Shown here piece by piece: positions 33,778 to 42,817 of a DNA stretch of 64,000 nucleotides. Both the position numbers and the translations under genes were made by a program. Each line of letters begins with the position of its first letter. Position 1 is the stretch's first letter. The notes beneath the pieces were generated by a model. The model had not been told where the DNA came from and did no database searches. It saw nothing but the letters and a program-made list of their open reading frames with translations. Origin of the DNA: Paenibacillus sp. BK033 (GTDB lineage: Bacteria; Bacillota; Bacilli; Paenibacillales; Paenibacillaceae). The stretch is taken from assembly GCF_004345425.1 (NCBI RefSeq), contig NZ_SLVP01000001.1, positions 1-64,000 of the forward strand, written 5' to 3'.

Positions 33778-35268
33778 ATGGAGATGAATAAACAGCGGCT
33801 CGTGCTGTACAGATGGATCGACAAAGCCGAGCAGCGTTCTTATTTGGAGGTTCCGTTCGCAGTGGAAGGAGCAGTGGAGCGTATGGATATCGCCTACCGC
33901 TACGAACGCGGAGAAGACGGCGGAGCGGTCGTCGATATCGGCCTGCGCTCGCCGAACCGGATCGTCGGCTGGAGCGGAGGAGCCCGCGAAGCGTTCTTCG
34001 TTGGCACGGAGAAGGCGACCCCGGGCTATCTGGCGGAGCCGATCGTCGAGGGCGGGTGGGCGGTGTTGCTCGGTGCTTACAAAGTTCCCGAAGGCGGCGT
34101 TGAGGTGATCATTGAAGTGGAGCTGACAAGACCCCACGGCCGCTGGATGAAAGGAGACCTCCATATGCACAGCGTGCATAGCGACGGGAGCTACACGATT
34201 GGGCAGGCGAAGGAATCTTGCAAGGCCGCCGGTCTGGAATTCATGGCGCTGACGGATCACAATACGTCCTCGCAGAATCATGAGGCGCGTGTTCCGGACG
34301 AAGAGCTGCTTCTCGTTCCCGGCGTAGAGCTGACGAGCTATTTTGGGCATGCGAACGTCCTGGGTGTGACGGACGCGCTGAAGGATTTTCGCGTAACGAC
34401 ACCGGAGCAGGCGGAAGAGGTACTCCGCGAAGCGCGTGAGCGGGGAGGCTTCGTTTCGCTTAATCATCCGTTCTGCCCATCTTGTCCATGGGAGCTTGGT
34501 TTTGACCTCCCGTATGATGCAATCGAGGTGTGGAATGGCCCGTGGCGGGGGCTGAACGAGCGCGCGCTTGCATGGTGGCAAGGACAGCTTGCCCAGGGTC
34601 GCCGCGTAATCGCCCTCGGAGGCAGCGACACCCATCGGCAGGAACGATTCGTGAAACACGGTCGTCCGACGGCATCTGTCTGGGCAGAAACCGATACGGT
34701 GAGCGGCTTGCTAGCGGGCATCCGTCAGGGCCGCGTCGTGTTGCAGTTCGACCCTGATGAAACCTGTCTGGATCTTACCGCCGGCGAGTACGGCATCGGA
34801 GAGATCATCCCGTGGAAGGATATTGATGGGAAGGACTCTCTTCCACTGGCCATTCATGTCTGCGGCGCCAAGGGTGACCGCTTGGCTTTATGGTCTGACC
34901 GTGGCATTGAAGCGGTATGGGACATAATAAACGATTTGCCGGCTTCCGTCGAAGATGCAAGGGAATGCGAATCCGGCGCGGCGGAAGTCGTCGGCTGGAA
35001 CGCAGGGAGGGAAATGGCCGCAATTCTCGAATTCGATGCACCTGACAATGCGGCTTATGCTCCTTGGGAGCCGAATGCGGCTGTATTAGCAGGCGGCGCC
35101 GTGCCTGCAGTCGAAGCGGCGAACGGTCAGGTTCGTCTGGAATTCCAAGGCTCGACCGACCGGTTGTTTTACCGGCTGGAGGCACGACGTCACGTAGAGG
35201 GGCTGAAGCAGTCGGCAGTGACCTGTCTGACGAATCCGATATACATGGAACAAGCCAAGGGGTGCTAG
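33778..35268 (+). CDS. PHP-domain metal-dependent phosphoesterase, CehA/McbA family
   Basis: 496 aa; AGGAGG lies before the ATG. An N-terminal beta-rich domain of about 120 residues precedes the PHP core: GDLHMHSVHSDGSYT (His129, His131), ALTDHNTSS (Asp160, His161), VPGVELT, LNHPF and GGSDTHR, a full PHP metal-site set. A beta-sandwich tail follows. The best-known relatives are CehA and McbA, carbaryl hydrolases, but most members probably cleave phosphoesters or related bonds. Having such a hydrolase as the last gene of a sugar importer operon suggests the imported compound carries a phosphodiester or similar group. No signal peptide, so it acts in the cytosol. Confidence 0.85.
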   Translation: MEMNKQRLVLYRWIDKAEQRSYLEVPFAVEGAVERMDIAYRYERGEDGGAVVDIGLRSPNRIVGWSGGAREAFFVGTEKATPGYLAEPIVEGGWAVLLGAYKVPEGGVEVIIEVELTRPHGRWMKGDLHMHSVHSDGSYTIGQAKESCKAAGLEFMALTDHNTSSQNHEARVPDEELLLVPGVELTSYFGHANVLGVTDALKDFRVTTPEQAEEVLREARERGGFVSLNHPFCPSCPWELGFDLPYDAIEVWNGPWRGLNERALAWWQGQLAQGRRVIALGGSDTHRQERFVKHGRPTASVWAETDTVSGLLAGIRQGRVVLQFDPDETCLDLTAGEYGIGEIIPWKDIDGKDSLPLAIHVCGAKGDRLALWSDRGIEAVWDIINDLPASVEDARECESGAAEVVGWNAGREMAAILEFDAPDNAAYAPWEPNAAVLAGGAVPAVEAANGQVRLEFQGSTDRLFYRLEARRHVEGLKQSAVTCLTNPIYMEQAKGC

Positions 35269-35378
35269 CGCGGCTAAGCGTCCCTTGCGGCATTTATGTT
35301 ACCAAGGCAAGGCTTTGAAGCTCTCTTTTTTGGTCATACTGACAATAAAGGTAAGGGACGATAGAGGAGGGGCAAAGT

Positions 35379-35624
35379 ATGACCATTCTGCCGATACATG
35401 AGCGGCTTGCTGAGCTGTGGATCATTCGAGGGAGCAGGGATCTGACCAAGGAAGAACAAGCGGACTTCGAGCACTGCCTGTCGGTCAATGCTAAGCATAT
35501 TAGACAAATCGCCCATTTGCATAATTTATCACTAGCCGCGTCCATGGCCGGAGATGCCGCATGGCAGCAAGAGATTAGCTTAAGACGGGAGAAGCTGATC
35601 GGCCAGCCGCCTCGTTCTTCGTAA
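35379..35624 (+). CDS. Small conserved Bacillales-type protein, unknown function
   Basis: 81 aa; GAGGAGGGG precedes the ATG. The pattern HERLAELWIIRGSRDLTKEEQADFEHCLSVNA…LHNLSLAASMAGDAAWQQEI recalls short uncharacterised Bacillus/Paenibacillus proteins often seen next to phage or stray genes (DUF7667-like, by memory). It is probably all-helical and cytosolic. It stands alone, with a terminator after it. Confidence 0.65.
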   Translation: MTILPIHERLAELWIIRGSRDLTKEEQADFEHCLSVNAKHIRQIAHLHNLSLAASMAGDAAWQQEISLRREKLIGQPPRSS

Positions 35625-35658
35625 TGATCGCGTGGACGACAAAATATCCTTACAACGG

Positions 35659-35688
35659 AAGTCGCATAATCTGCGGCTTTTTATTTTT
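35659..35688 (+). terminator. Terminator after the small ORF
   Basis: AAGTCGC (35659-35665) pairs with GCGGCTT (35673-35679, one G-U pair), followed by TTTATTTTT. Confidence 0.6.
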
Positions 35689-35933
35689 GCCAGAAGCCGT
35701 GAAAGCAGGTCCTAATCTTCAGAGCATTTCTAAGGATCGTCTCGAAAAAGGAAACGTTATCCGCAGCACGCCCGTATATGCCCCATAACGGATATTCATG
35801 AATTTGTAAACGTTAAGCGAACTTTCTAGATTTTATACTCCTATCCATAAATTTTTCGCCCCAGGATTTAACATTGTTGTACAATGATAAGGAGTCGAGA
35901 AAAATTTTCCTGCAGGGGAGTGTTCGATTAGGC

Positions 35934-36665
35934 GTGACTAAATACATAAAGCTGCTTGGTTTGACACTTGGTGTCATAGCGTTGAATATCGTCGTTTTCT
36001 CCCGCGGTTTTATTGGGATAGAGATTGGCCGCAATGCGCTTTCTTCGGCAATAGGCGTGACTTTTCTCGTCGCAAGCGCCATTACGCTCACTTATGGGTG
36101 TTACCGATTCCTATTTAAAGCCCCGGCAGTTCTGCCGGTGAAGGAGATAAAGACGCATGACGATTATGTCGAGGCATTATCTCGCTTCCGGCGCATTAAA
36201 GTTTTAGAAGAGGATATCGGTTTGGCTTTGCGCCAATTGGAACGCCTGCAGAAGAAAAGGAGCACGCTGCTCGAGGTGTTGAAGCAGCGTTTCGATCCCG
36301 CCGAACTGAGCTATAAGAAGTTTGCTTCCGTCATCCACGAAGTGGAGAAGCTTTTCTACTTGAATGTCAGGAGCATCCTCAATCGGCTGCTTACGTTCGA
36401 CGCGTCGGAGTTCGAAAGCGTTTCGGGCCGGAAGCCGTCGCCATTGCCGCCGGAGCTATTGCAAGCCAGAAAAAACGTGTATGGCGAATACCTTTCCTTC
36501 ACCAAGCAGTCGCTCGGCACAAACGAGGAAATCTTGTTGAAGCTGGATCAGCTCATGCTGGAGATCTCCCGTTTGGATAGTTTGGAGCCGGGCGACATCG
36601 ACAGCATGCCTTGCATGCGGGAAATCGACACGTTGATCAAACAAACCCAATACTACAAGAATTAA
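35934..36665 (+). CDS. XpaC-like membrane coiled-coil protein
   Basis: 243 aa from the GTG at 35934 (GGGGAG 13 bases upstream; the start is the weakest point). Two N-terminal membrane segments (about 4-25 and 35-60), then a cytoplasmic, strongly helical and charged domain (KVLEEDIGLALRQLERLQKKRSTLLEVL…). This layout and the TelA gene two places downstream match the XpaC/TelA pairs of Bacillus, where XpaC-like proteins were first tied to hydrolysis of a halogenated indolyl phosphate and later to toxic-anion resistance loci. The molecular role is unknown. It forms an operon with the next two genes. TACAAT at 35878-35883 may be the -10 element. Confidence 0.65.
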   Translation: MTKYIKLLGLTLGVIALNIVVFSRGFIGIEIGRNALSSAIGVTFLVASAITLTYGCYRFLFKAPAVLPVKEIKTHDDYVEALSRFRRIKVLEEDIGLALRQLERLQKKRSTLLEVLKQRFDPAELSYKKFASVIHEVEKLFYLNVRSILNRLLTFDASEFESVSGRKPSPLPPELLQARKNVYGEYLSFTKQSLGTNEEILLKLDQLMLEISRLDSLEPGDIDSMPCMREIDTLIKQTQYYKN

Positions 36666-36677
36666 GAGGTGGCCTGG

Positions 36678-38366
36678 ATGCAAAAAAAGAGTTCGTTTTT
36701 ATGGATATCCGTTGTTCTTCTGGTTGTCGTTTTCGGGCTTGTATATGCCGGGGTAACCTTGACCTCCAATCTCGGCAAATCGAAAGCGGAGGTGACGGCT
36801 GAGAATGCGGGGGATCGGCTGAACAAGCTGTACAAAGCGATATCTCCCGCTGCCGAAACGCCAGTGAAGGGCCAAATCGACCTGGATCCCGTCGATGTCG
36901 CTTCGTCCTTGCCGGACATCAGCAAGTTTCCCGTCACGGTGAACAATGCGAACGACAATTTCGTCGAGATTTTCTCGTCCACGGAAAAGTCGGGAACGGG
37001 CGTCGACGGATGGCTGACGGACGTCGCGACCGAATTTAACAAGGCGAATATAACCGTGAACGGAAAGCCCGTGTCGGTCAAAATACGCAATATCGCATCG
37101 GGCACGGCCACGGACTATATCAAATCCGGCAAGTACGTCCCCGATGCATTCACTCCTTCCAATGAACTATGGGGCGAAATGGTTAAGGCAAGCGGGGTTA
37201 ACACGCAGCTCGTGACCAAACGTTTAGTCGGCAATGTTCCCGGAATCGTCATCGCCAAAGCGAAGTACGATGCCATGATCGACAAGTACGGCTCCGTCAA
37301 TATTCAATCCGTCACGGAAGCTATCGCCAATAACGAGCTCTCCATGGGGTATACCGATCCCTTCGCAAGCTCCACGGGCTTGAATTTTTTGGTAACAGCA
37401 CTTCATACCTTCGATAGTACTGATTTGTTGAGCGATAAAGCGGTGCAAGAGTTCGAAAAGTTCCAGTCCAATGTGCCGTTTATCGCCTCCACGACCATTC
37501 AGATGCGTGATGCGGCCAAGTCCGGCGCCCTGGACGGATTCGTGCTTGAATACCAGACGTACGTCAATGCCGCGGAGTTGAAGAACGGTTACGTATTTAC
37601 GCCGTTTGGCTTCAGACACGATAGTCCGCTCTACGCGTTGGGCGATCTGCCGCAGGAGAAGCTGGATATTCTCAAGAAATTTGCCGAGTTCGTTACGCAA
37701 GACAAGTACATGAAGACCGCGCAGGAAAAAGGATTTAACGGACTTGAAACCTACAAGACGGAGCTTGCCCCCGTGGATGGCGACCTGCTTATATCGGCGC
37801 AAAAGGTATGGAAAGAGAAGAAGAACGGCAGCAAGCCGATCACTGCGGTTTTCGTCACCGACGTTTCCGGCAGTATGGACGGCGAACCGCTGAATCGTTT
37901 GAAGGAGTCGCTTTTAAAGGGACAGAAATACCTGGGCAGGGACAACAGCATCGGTCTCGTCTCGTATTCGGACGGCGTCACCATCAAGCTGCCGATCGCC
38001 AAGTACGACACGAATCAGCAATCCTTATTCGTCGGAGCGGTCAATAGTCTGCAGTCCGGTGGCGGGACGGCTACCTTCGACGGCATCGTCGTAGCGCTGA
38101 AGCTGCTCGAGGATCAATTGGCGGTCGACCCCAACACCAAACCCGTCATCTTCGTCCTAAGCGACGGCGAGACGAACCAGGGCTATACGCTGAAGGATAT
38201 TAAGGGATTAATCGAGACGTATAAGATTCCGATCTACACGATTGGCTACAACGCTAATATTCAAGCGCTTCAGAATATTTCCAGCATCAACGAAGCAGCC
38301 AGCATTAACGCGGATACGGACGATGTTGTCTACAAGATCGGCAATCTATTCAATGTGCAAATGTAA
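36678..38366 (+). CDS. Membrane-anchored fusion of a binding-protein-like domain and a VWA domain
   Basis: 562 aa from the ATG at 36678 (AGAGGTGG upstream). One N-terminal membrane helix (about 7-27), an extracellular domain resembling type-2 periplasmic-binding folds (about 85-360; DVATEFNKANITVNGKPVSVKIRN, FTPSNELWGEM, GYTDPFASSTGLNFL), then a von Willebrand factor A domain (about 385-560) with an intact MIDAS, DVSGSMDGEP (Asp395, Ser397, Ser399) and the later Thr/Asp positions GGTATFDG and LSDGETNQGY. VWA domains mediate metal-dependent protein contacts. Here the binding domain faces outside, so it may sense or trap a ligand and signal to partners. It is placed between XpaC-like and TelA genes. 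Confidence 0.75.
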   Translation: MQKKSSFLWISVVLLVVVFGLVYAGVTLTSNLGKSKAEVTAENAGDRLNKLYKAISPAAETPVKGQIDLDPVDVASSLPDISKFPVTVNNANDNFVEIFSSTEKSGTGVDGWLTDVATEFNKANITVNGKPVSVKIRNIASGTATDYIKSGKYVPDAFTPSNELWGEMVKASGVNTQLVTKRLVGNVPGIVIAKAKYDAMIDKYGSVNIQSVTEAIANNELSMGYTDPFASSTGLNFLVTALHTFDSTDLLSDKAVQEFEKFQSNVPFIASTTIQMRDAAKSGALDGFVLEYQTYVNAAELKNGYVFTPFGFRHDSPLYALGDLPQEKLDILKKFAEFVTQDKYMKTAQEKGFNGLETYKTELAPVDGDLLISAQKVWKEKKNGSKPITAVFVTDVSGSMDGEPLNRLKESLLKGQKYLGRDNSIGLVSYSDGVTIKLPIAKYDTNQQSLFVGAVNSLQSGGGTATFDGIVVALKLLEDQLAVDPNTKPVIFVLSDGETNQGYTLKDIKGLIETYKIPIYTIGYNANIQALQNISSINEAASINADTDDVVYKIGNLFNVQM

Positions 38367-38387
38367 CTCATTCGAGGGGGGATTTCA

Positions 38388-39527
38388 ATGGCATTTTCAA
38401 TGAACGTATCCAGTCCGGAGGAGCTGAAGGCGGAGATCGAGCCTACCATACGGCCATTACCGGAGGAAGAGGCAAAGCTGAAGGAAGAAGCGGATTCGAA
38501 CGTCGAGATGATTATGGCGATGGATGTCGAGTCCCTGGAACAGCGCAAAGAGATTCTTCGATCAATCGACGCCTACGGTCTGAACACCATGCAACGCTCT
38601 TCCGACAAAAACACCCTGCTGCAGGTATCGGTTGGCAATCTTGCGAAATCGGGCGATGAGGGCGGCCCGGTTGCGAAGGGACTGGCCGAATTGCATACGC
38701 AGCTGAAGGATCTGGATCCAAGCATGATCGACTTCGCCAAGAAGGGATTTCTCGGCAAACTATTTAATCCGCTGCGTGCGTACTTCCTCAAGTTTGAGAA
38801 GGCCGATGCTGTGATTGCCGATATTGTGGTGTCGCTGGATAAAGGCGGTGCCATGCTCAGAAACGACAACACGACGTTGGAGCTCGAACAGCATGAAATC
38901 CGAAAGCTAACCAAAACGCTCAAGAAGGAAATTCAGCTTGGGATGCTTATGGACGAATCCATCGAAGCCCAAATCGAAGCAGCCAAAAGCCGCGGCGAAG
39001 ACTCGGAGAGGATTCGGTTCATAACGGAGGAAATCCTGTTCCCGATGCGCCAGCGCGTCATGGATTTGCAGCAAATGCTGGTCGTTAACCAGCAGGGAAT
39101 CTTGGCGTACGAGGTCGTCATCCGCAATAACAAGGAGCTCATTCGCGGCGTAGACCGGGCGAAGACGGTCACGATCTCTGCCTTGAAAATAGCCGTTACG
39201 GTGGCGAGCGCCTTGTATAATCAAGGCATCGTTCTCAAGAAAATCGAGCTGTTGAATCAAACCACGACGAACCTTATCGCCGGCACTTCCCGGATGCTTA
39301 AGGACCAAGGAGTCGCCATTCAACAGCAAGCCATTGAAGCCACGGTCTCGGTCGATACGTTGAAGCAAGCGTTTGCGGACGTGCTGTCCGCGTTTGATTC
39401 GATCAGCTCGTACAAACAGCAGGCGCTTCCGAAAATGAGGGAAACCATCAACCAGTTCAGGGCATTGGCCGACGATGGCGAGAAGCATATTTTGCGGCTT
39501 GAGAAGGGGAATGCATTGGGGCTGTAA
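38388..39527 (+). CDS. TelA family toxic-anion resistance protein
   Basis: 379 aa; GAGGGGGG lies before the ATG. No membrane segment; almost entirely helical with heptad-rich coiled coils (LDKGGAMLRNDNTTLELEQHEIRKLTKTLKKEI and the NQTTTNLIAGTSRMLKDQGVAIQQQA stretch). This is the TelA/KlaA family linked to tellurite and other toxic-anion tolerance; the biochemical mechanism is not established. It is third in the XpaC - VWA - TelA operon and is probably cytoplasmic and membrane-associated through its partner. Confidence 0.85.
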   Translation: MAFSMNVSSPEELKAEIEPTIRPLPEEEAKLKEEADSNVEMIMAMDVESLEQRKEILRSIDAYGLNTMQRSSDKNTLLQVSVGNLAKSGDEGGPVAKGLAELHTQLKDLDPSMIDFAKKGFLGKLFNPLRAYFLKFEKADAVIADIVVSLDKGGAMLRNDNTTLELEQHEIRKLTKTLKKEIQLGMLMDESIEAQIEAAKSRGEDSERIRFITEEILFPMRQRVMDLQQMLVVNQQGILAYEVVIRNNKELIRGVDRAKTVTISALKIAVTVASALYNQGIVLKKIELLNQTTTNLIAGTSRMLKDQGVAIQQQAIEATVSVDTLKQAFADVLSAFDSISSYKQQALPKMRETINQFRALADDGEKHILRLEKGNALGL

Positions 39528-39571
39528 GCAAAAGAATTGGATTCCATGAAAAAGTGAAAGGAGCGGCAAAA

Positions 39572-39913
39572 ATGATGAATCAGGAAGTTTCCGCATTTAT
39601 CGAGAATCTTAGTCAACCATGGCAAATCGAGTTCAGCAACCAATTACGCCAGATGGTACATCGGGTTATTCCGGAAGCCGAGGAACGTATTCAATACAAG
39701 AAGCCTCATTTCTTGAAAAATGGACATTATGCGGCAGTGATATCGCCTTCAAAAGATGCCATTGCGTTTATGATCATGAATGCTTCCGGCCTTGCATTTC
39801 CAATAGGATTCGAAGGACCGGACGAAAGGAAGTGGCTAAAAATTCGTAAAGAGGATACACCCGATTACGGTCTCCTGGCCAGCCTTCTGGAACAAGCCTC
39901 CAGAACATTGTAG
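39572..39913 (+). CDS. DUF1801-family protein (YdhG-like)
   Basis: 113 aa from the ATG at 39572 after AAAGGAG (an upstream GTG at 39554 would start before it). The DUF1801 fold shows ILxxxIPEAEERIQYKKPHFLKNG near residues 26-52 and AIAFMIMNASGLAFP. Function is unknown; related proteins resemble iron-chaperone-like YdhG. It lies 45 bp after telA but with its own ribosome-binding site and a terminator behind it, so it may be co-transcribed by chance. Confidence 0.8.
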   Translation: MMNQEVSAFIENLSQPWQIEFSNQLRQMVHRVIPEAEERIQYKKPHFLKNGHYAAVISPSKDAIAFMIMNASGLAFPIGFEGPDERKWLKIRKEDTPDYGLLASLLEQASRTL

Positions 39914-39951
39914 CCCAATTTCAGATTTTACGTGAGGGTTAAACGAAAATA

Positions 39952-39983
39952 AAAGCTGTTGAGGGTTCTCAACAGCTTTTTTG
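39952..39983 (+). terminator. Terminator closing the telA / DUF1801 unit
   Basis: A perfect 12-bp stem, AAAGCTGTTGAG (39952-39963) with its complement (39968-39979), ends in TTTTTT. Confidence 0.88.
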
Positions 39984-40018
39984 CGTTATTCCGTTATTAG
40001 GTTGCAATTTTTCCGAAT

Positions 40019-40402
40019 TTACCAACTAAGATGCCTTTTAGCGCCTAACGTGTCGGTCACATCAATCGTCAGATTGCGGATGCTCCACCGCCCGCGCTTG
40101 TAACTATGACCCTGATCGTCAAGAAAGTTTGCTAGCGGGACGCTTGATTTGCCGGCAGTCATCATCGGCGCGACATAAGTGAATTTGTGATCAATCGTTA
40201 TTTTTGCATTAAACCATACGAATCCGGTTTCGTTTTGCACAATCAGATGGTTGTTCGTAAAGGTAATGTCGGCAATCGGAATCGAGCTTTTTGGAGCTTG
40301 GACACATCCTGTCAGCATCAAGACAAGTAAAACGATTACCATGCATGACGTAATGCCGCTCCTTGCTCGTTTTCTAATGCTGTTCTGCAGGTTTGTCCGC
40401 AT
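40019..40402 (-). CDS. Small lipoprotein of unknown function
   Basis: 127 aa. A basic N-terminus is followed by a signal segment ending in the lipobox LMLTGCVQ (Cys near residue 33). The mature part is about 95 residues, predicted all-beta (ITFTNNHLIVQNETGFVWFNAKITIDHKFTYVAP). I recognise no family. It follows the 473-aa gene by 3 bp and belongs to the same minus-strand operon of membrane and exported proteins that diverges from the phosphatase gene at 43204. Confidence 0.7.
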   Translation of the reverse strand: MRTNLQNSIRKRARSGITSCMVIVLLVLMLTGCVQAPKSSIPIADITFTNNHLIVQNETGFVWFNAKITIDHKFTYVAPMMTAGKSSVPLANFLDDQGHSYKRGRWSIRNLTIDVTDTLGAKRHLSW

Positions 40403-40405
40403 GAT

Positions 40406-41827
40406 CTAACGTTCCTCCCCCTTGGTTTCGACAGACAGGTCGAGGTCAAACAACAAATTGGGCGCCCCGGGATGGCCGCGGTGTACCTCTACGGCAATGA
40501 CATTAGTCCCCTTTACAAGCTTGTTCAAATGGGCTTTTAGATCAATTCTGCGATAGAAAGTAAATTCATTCGCAATTGCGAGAGAGGAATCGGTTAGAAC
40601 CCCGGTCAGAATGGCGTCCCGAGAGACTTCCTGGCCGTTGAGATAAACAACGTATCCGTCCTCATAGGCGATATGCAAAAATAACCCCGACAATGTCTTC
40701 GGATCATTTTTCAAATCAAACGACTTGCGGAAATAATAGGTAGGAGTCAAGCCGGCCACCAGACCGGTTTGAATATAAGACTGCCGCTCTTTGTTATTCG
40801 TGTAGCCCAAAGGAGCCCTGCCGGTCTTCCATCCTGAATCGTCGTATTCCGGACTGCGCCAATCGTATGCCGGCAAGGGAACCGGGTCCGTGTGGGAGGT
40901 CTCAATAATCGGACCTTCTCCCACCAAGTCCACTCCTTCCGGTAAAGCGGATTTGATTGAATCGTCACCCGCATGATAGTGCCACAAGGATTGAATGCCC
41001 ACGAGGGAGATGTCCTGTTTCTCCTGTAAGGTCGAAAGATCCCACGAAGCCAGATTGTCGGCATTCAATTCAAGCTGATCCAGGATCTGTCCTTGTTCTT
41101 TCTCCGCTTTCACGGTCAGCGCGTTACCGTGCGCCTCCAGAACGGTAACGACAGGCGTATCCTTCAGCTTGGTCAAGTCCCATACTTTCCAGTTCTCGTA
41201 TTCGGAAGATTGATATTGGGAAGGCGCTTGAGTGACGGCTAAATCAAGCACGTAGACGGAATTGCGGATGAATACCGCGCTTATTCCTGCTTCCCTGAAC
41301 GTTTTCCAGACCTCGGGAAGCTTCGGATCTTCGCTCAGCCAGGCAAAAGCGAACGTTTGCTTGTTGCCATTGATCGTCTTGCGGATCCATTCCAATTGTC
41401 CGTCTCCCGCATCTTGTAAACGATCGGCATTGAGGAAGAAGAGTCTTGCGGTTCCTTGCGTAATCGAGTAGACCGATTTCCCATAACCCGAGAGCGTCTC
41501 TTTAGGCACATGCGGATAAGCCTGGCTAAAGCTCTGTTCCGTTGCGGAACCGTCATAGATCGGGTAAAGCTGAAACGACTGTGCTTCCGGATGCTTCTGC
41601 AGCAATTGATTCGACGCGGCAAAAAACGAAATGTCCCGGAATTGCTTGATCCACTCCCCGAAATCCCCTTCCTGCTGGCTGAAATACCCAAACCGGAACG
41701 AGGTTGGGGAAGCCGCGTTAGACTTGAAACCTTCCATTGGCACTTTTGTCCAAGAGAATGATCCCAACAGAATACCAATCAGCACAAGCAGCGATAATGA
41801 CAGCTTAAATTTGTATAAGAAAGCCAT
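40406..41827 (-). CDS. Exported protein resembling a degenerate phosphoesterase with a C-terminal galactose-binding-like module
   Basis: 473 aa. Signal anchor at about 8-28. The N-terminal half (about 40-200) has the rhythm of a calcineurin-like phosphoesterase core, but I find no GDxH/GD/GNHE/GHxH metal motifs, so it would be inactive. The C-terminal 170 residues (YDWRSPEYDDSGWKTGRAPLGY … YFRKSFDL…LHIAYEDGYVVYLNGQEVSRD … NVIAVEVHRGHPGAPNLLFDLDL) match the jelly-roll modules found on purple-acid-phosphatase-like and glycoside-hydrolase proteins. Identity as a pseudo-phosphatase is inference from context (a true phosphatase lies divergently) and the shared module type. It could equally be an orphan polysaccharide-binding protein. 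Confidence 0.6.
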   Translation of the reverse strand: MAFLYKFKLSLSLLVLIGILLGSFSWTKVPMEGFKSNAASPTSFRFGYFSQQEGDFGEWIKQFRDISFFAASNQLLQKHPEAQSFQLYPIYDGSATEQSFSQAYPHVPKETLSGYGKSVYSITQGTARLFFLNADRLQDAGDGQLEWIRKTINGNKQTFAFAWLSEDPKLPEVWKTFREAGISAVFIRNSVYVLDLAVTQAPSQYQSSEYENWKVWDLTKLKDTPVVTVLEAHGNALTVKAEKEQGQILDQLELNADNLASWDLSTLQEKQDISLVGIQSLWHYHAGDDSIKSALPEGVDLVGEGPIIETSHTDPVPLPAYDWRSPEYDDSGWKTGRAPLGYTNNKERQSYIQTGLVAGLTPTYYFRKSFDLKNDPKTLSGLFLHIAYEDGYVVYLNGQEVSRDAILTGVLTDSSLAIANEFTFYRRIDLKAHLNKLVKGTNVIAVEVHRGHPGAPNLLFDLDLSVETKGEER

Positions 41828-41830
41828 AGT

Positions 41831-42223
41831 TTAACCCTCTCCCCCCGGCAATGTATTCGGCAGGGTGGGCCACCACAGGATCGTATGGTAAACGGTCGGC
41901 CAGAGAATAATCAGATTGGCAATAAAAGCAATCAGAAATCCGATTGTCCAAGGCTTTAGATTGACCTCTTTCCGTCCGAGCGTCCAATGCAGTATTGTCC
42001 ATGTGCAGAGCCAGACGACGAGTCCCGCCGTTTCCTTGCCGGTGTAAGGGCCAATGGCCCACCACGAAGGGATCCAGGAACCCATCTTGAGCAAAATGGG
42101 ATTAGCCTGCAGCGGATTGTAATAGCTCCATAAGTGGCTGAGAGTTGTCGCTGCGATGCCAAGCCATACCGAAAGCAGAATGGCGGCGACCTCGCCCGTT
42201 TTTCGTTGCTTTGATTCTTTCAC
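41831..42223 (-). CDS. Small integral membrane protein, unknown function
   Basis: 130 aa with three predicted membrane helices (about 10-29, 60-82 and 92-114) and many Trp residues. No recognised family. It starts in the 30 bp after the next upstream gene and its stop lies 3 bp from the following gene, so it is the second gene of a four-gene operon (42817 down to 40019). Its lack of charged motifs in the helices suggests a structural or carrier role rather than an enzyme. Confidence 0.65.
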   Translation of the reverse strand: MKESKQRKTGEVAAILLSVWLGIAATTLSHLWSYYNPLQANPILLKMGSWIPSWWAIGPYTGKETAGLVVWLCTWTILHWTLGRKEVNLKPWTIGFLIAFIANLIILWPTVYHTILWWPTLPNTLPGGEG

Positions 42224-42253
42224 TTTTTCTCTCTCCTATCGACTGCGTTGAAA

Positions 42254-42817
42254 TCACACCATTTTCAGTTTCGTCATGCCGATTCCGCACGCAAATCCGA
42301 TTAATAAACAAATCCAGAATAAAGTGACCAGTAAAGCGATGATTCCGCTAAGCGTCGAGCCCGCCGTGAGCTTATGCCGGAACCGGCGCAATAAAAAGGC
42401 AGCCGCGATTCCTAAAGGGAGCGGGTATAGCGAGACGAATTCTTTATATTCCATCACGATTAGATGTACCTCGGGGCTATGGTACATTAACCACTGCTGG
42501 GGACCGTCCGGTCCCCGGTAAGGAATGTAGAGCCAGTTGCCTAGCGCGATTGTTACCAGAACCAATAGGCTCGTGAGCCAAAGCACCCATTCCAGATTGA
42601 CCGCGGCTCCCTTCTTGCCACGCAGCATGGGGTAGGTCAGGTGAAGGGCTTGACAGCTCATGATCACGGTGACGGTCGCTCCTAATCCGTGCAGGACGGC
42701 CTCCAGCTTATGGTTGCTGAGTCCGATGATATTAAACAAAGGTATCGATAAAAAAAGCAGTGCGGCTACGCTTGCTTGCGTAACCGCCAAATCTTTTGCA
42801 CTGAACATGGATTTCAT
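42254..42817 (-). CDS. Polytopic membrane protein with conserved-looking histidines
   Basis: 187 aa with five predicted helices. Histidines lie at helix edges in a spacing reminiscent of b-type haem or metal ligands (SNHKLEAVLHGLG, CQALHLTYPML, YHSPEVHLIVMEYKEF). I do not recognise a family with confidence; the haem idea is a guess. It is first in the minus-strand operon and lies about 390 bp from the divergent SLH phosphatase gene, with promoters for both probably in between (42843-43203). Confidence 0.6.
   Translation of the reverse strand: MKSMFSAKDLAVTQASVAALLFLSIPLFNIIGLSNHKLEAVLHGLGATVTVIMSCQALHLTYPMLRGKKGAAVNLEWVLWLTSLLVLVTIALGNWLYIPYRGPDGPQQWLMYHSPEVHLIVMEYKEFVSLYPLPLGIAAAFLLRRFRHKLTAGSTLSGIIALLVTLFWICLLIGFACGIGMTKLKMV

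Noticed and set aside
33640..34659. 339-codon minus-strand frame opposite the permease and PHP genes
   Set aside because: The plus-strand genes have complete permease EAA loops and PHP metal motifs; the antisense frame has none.
35690..35873. TGTAAACGTTAAGC near 35806 as a cre site
   Set aside because: Only 12 of 14 positions fit, the two mismatches are both in the conserved CA end, and the downstream genes are not carbon-use genes.
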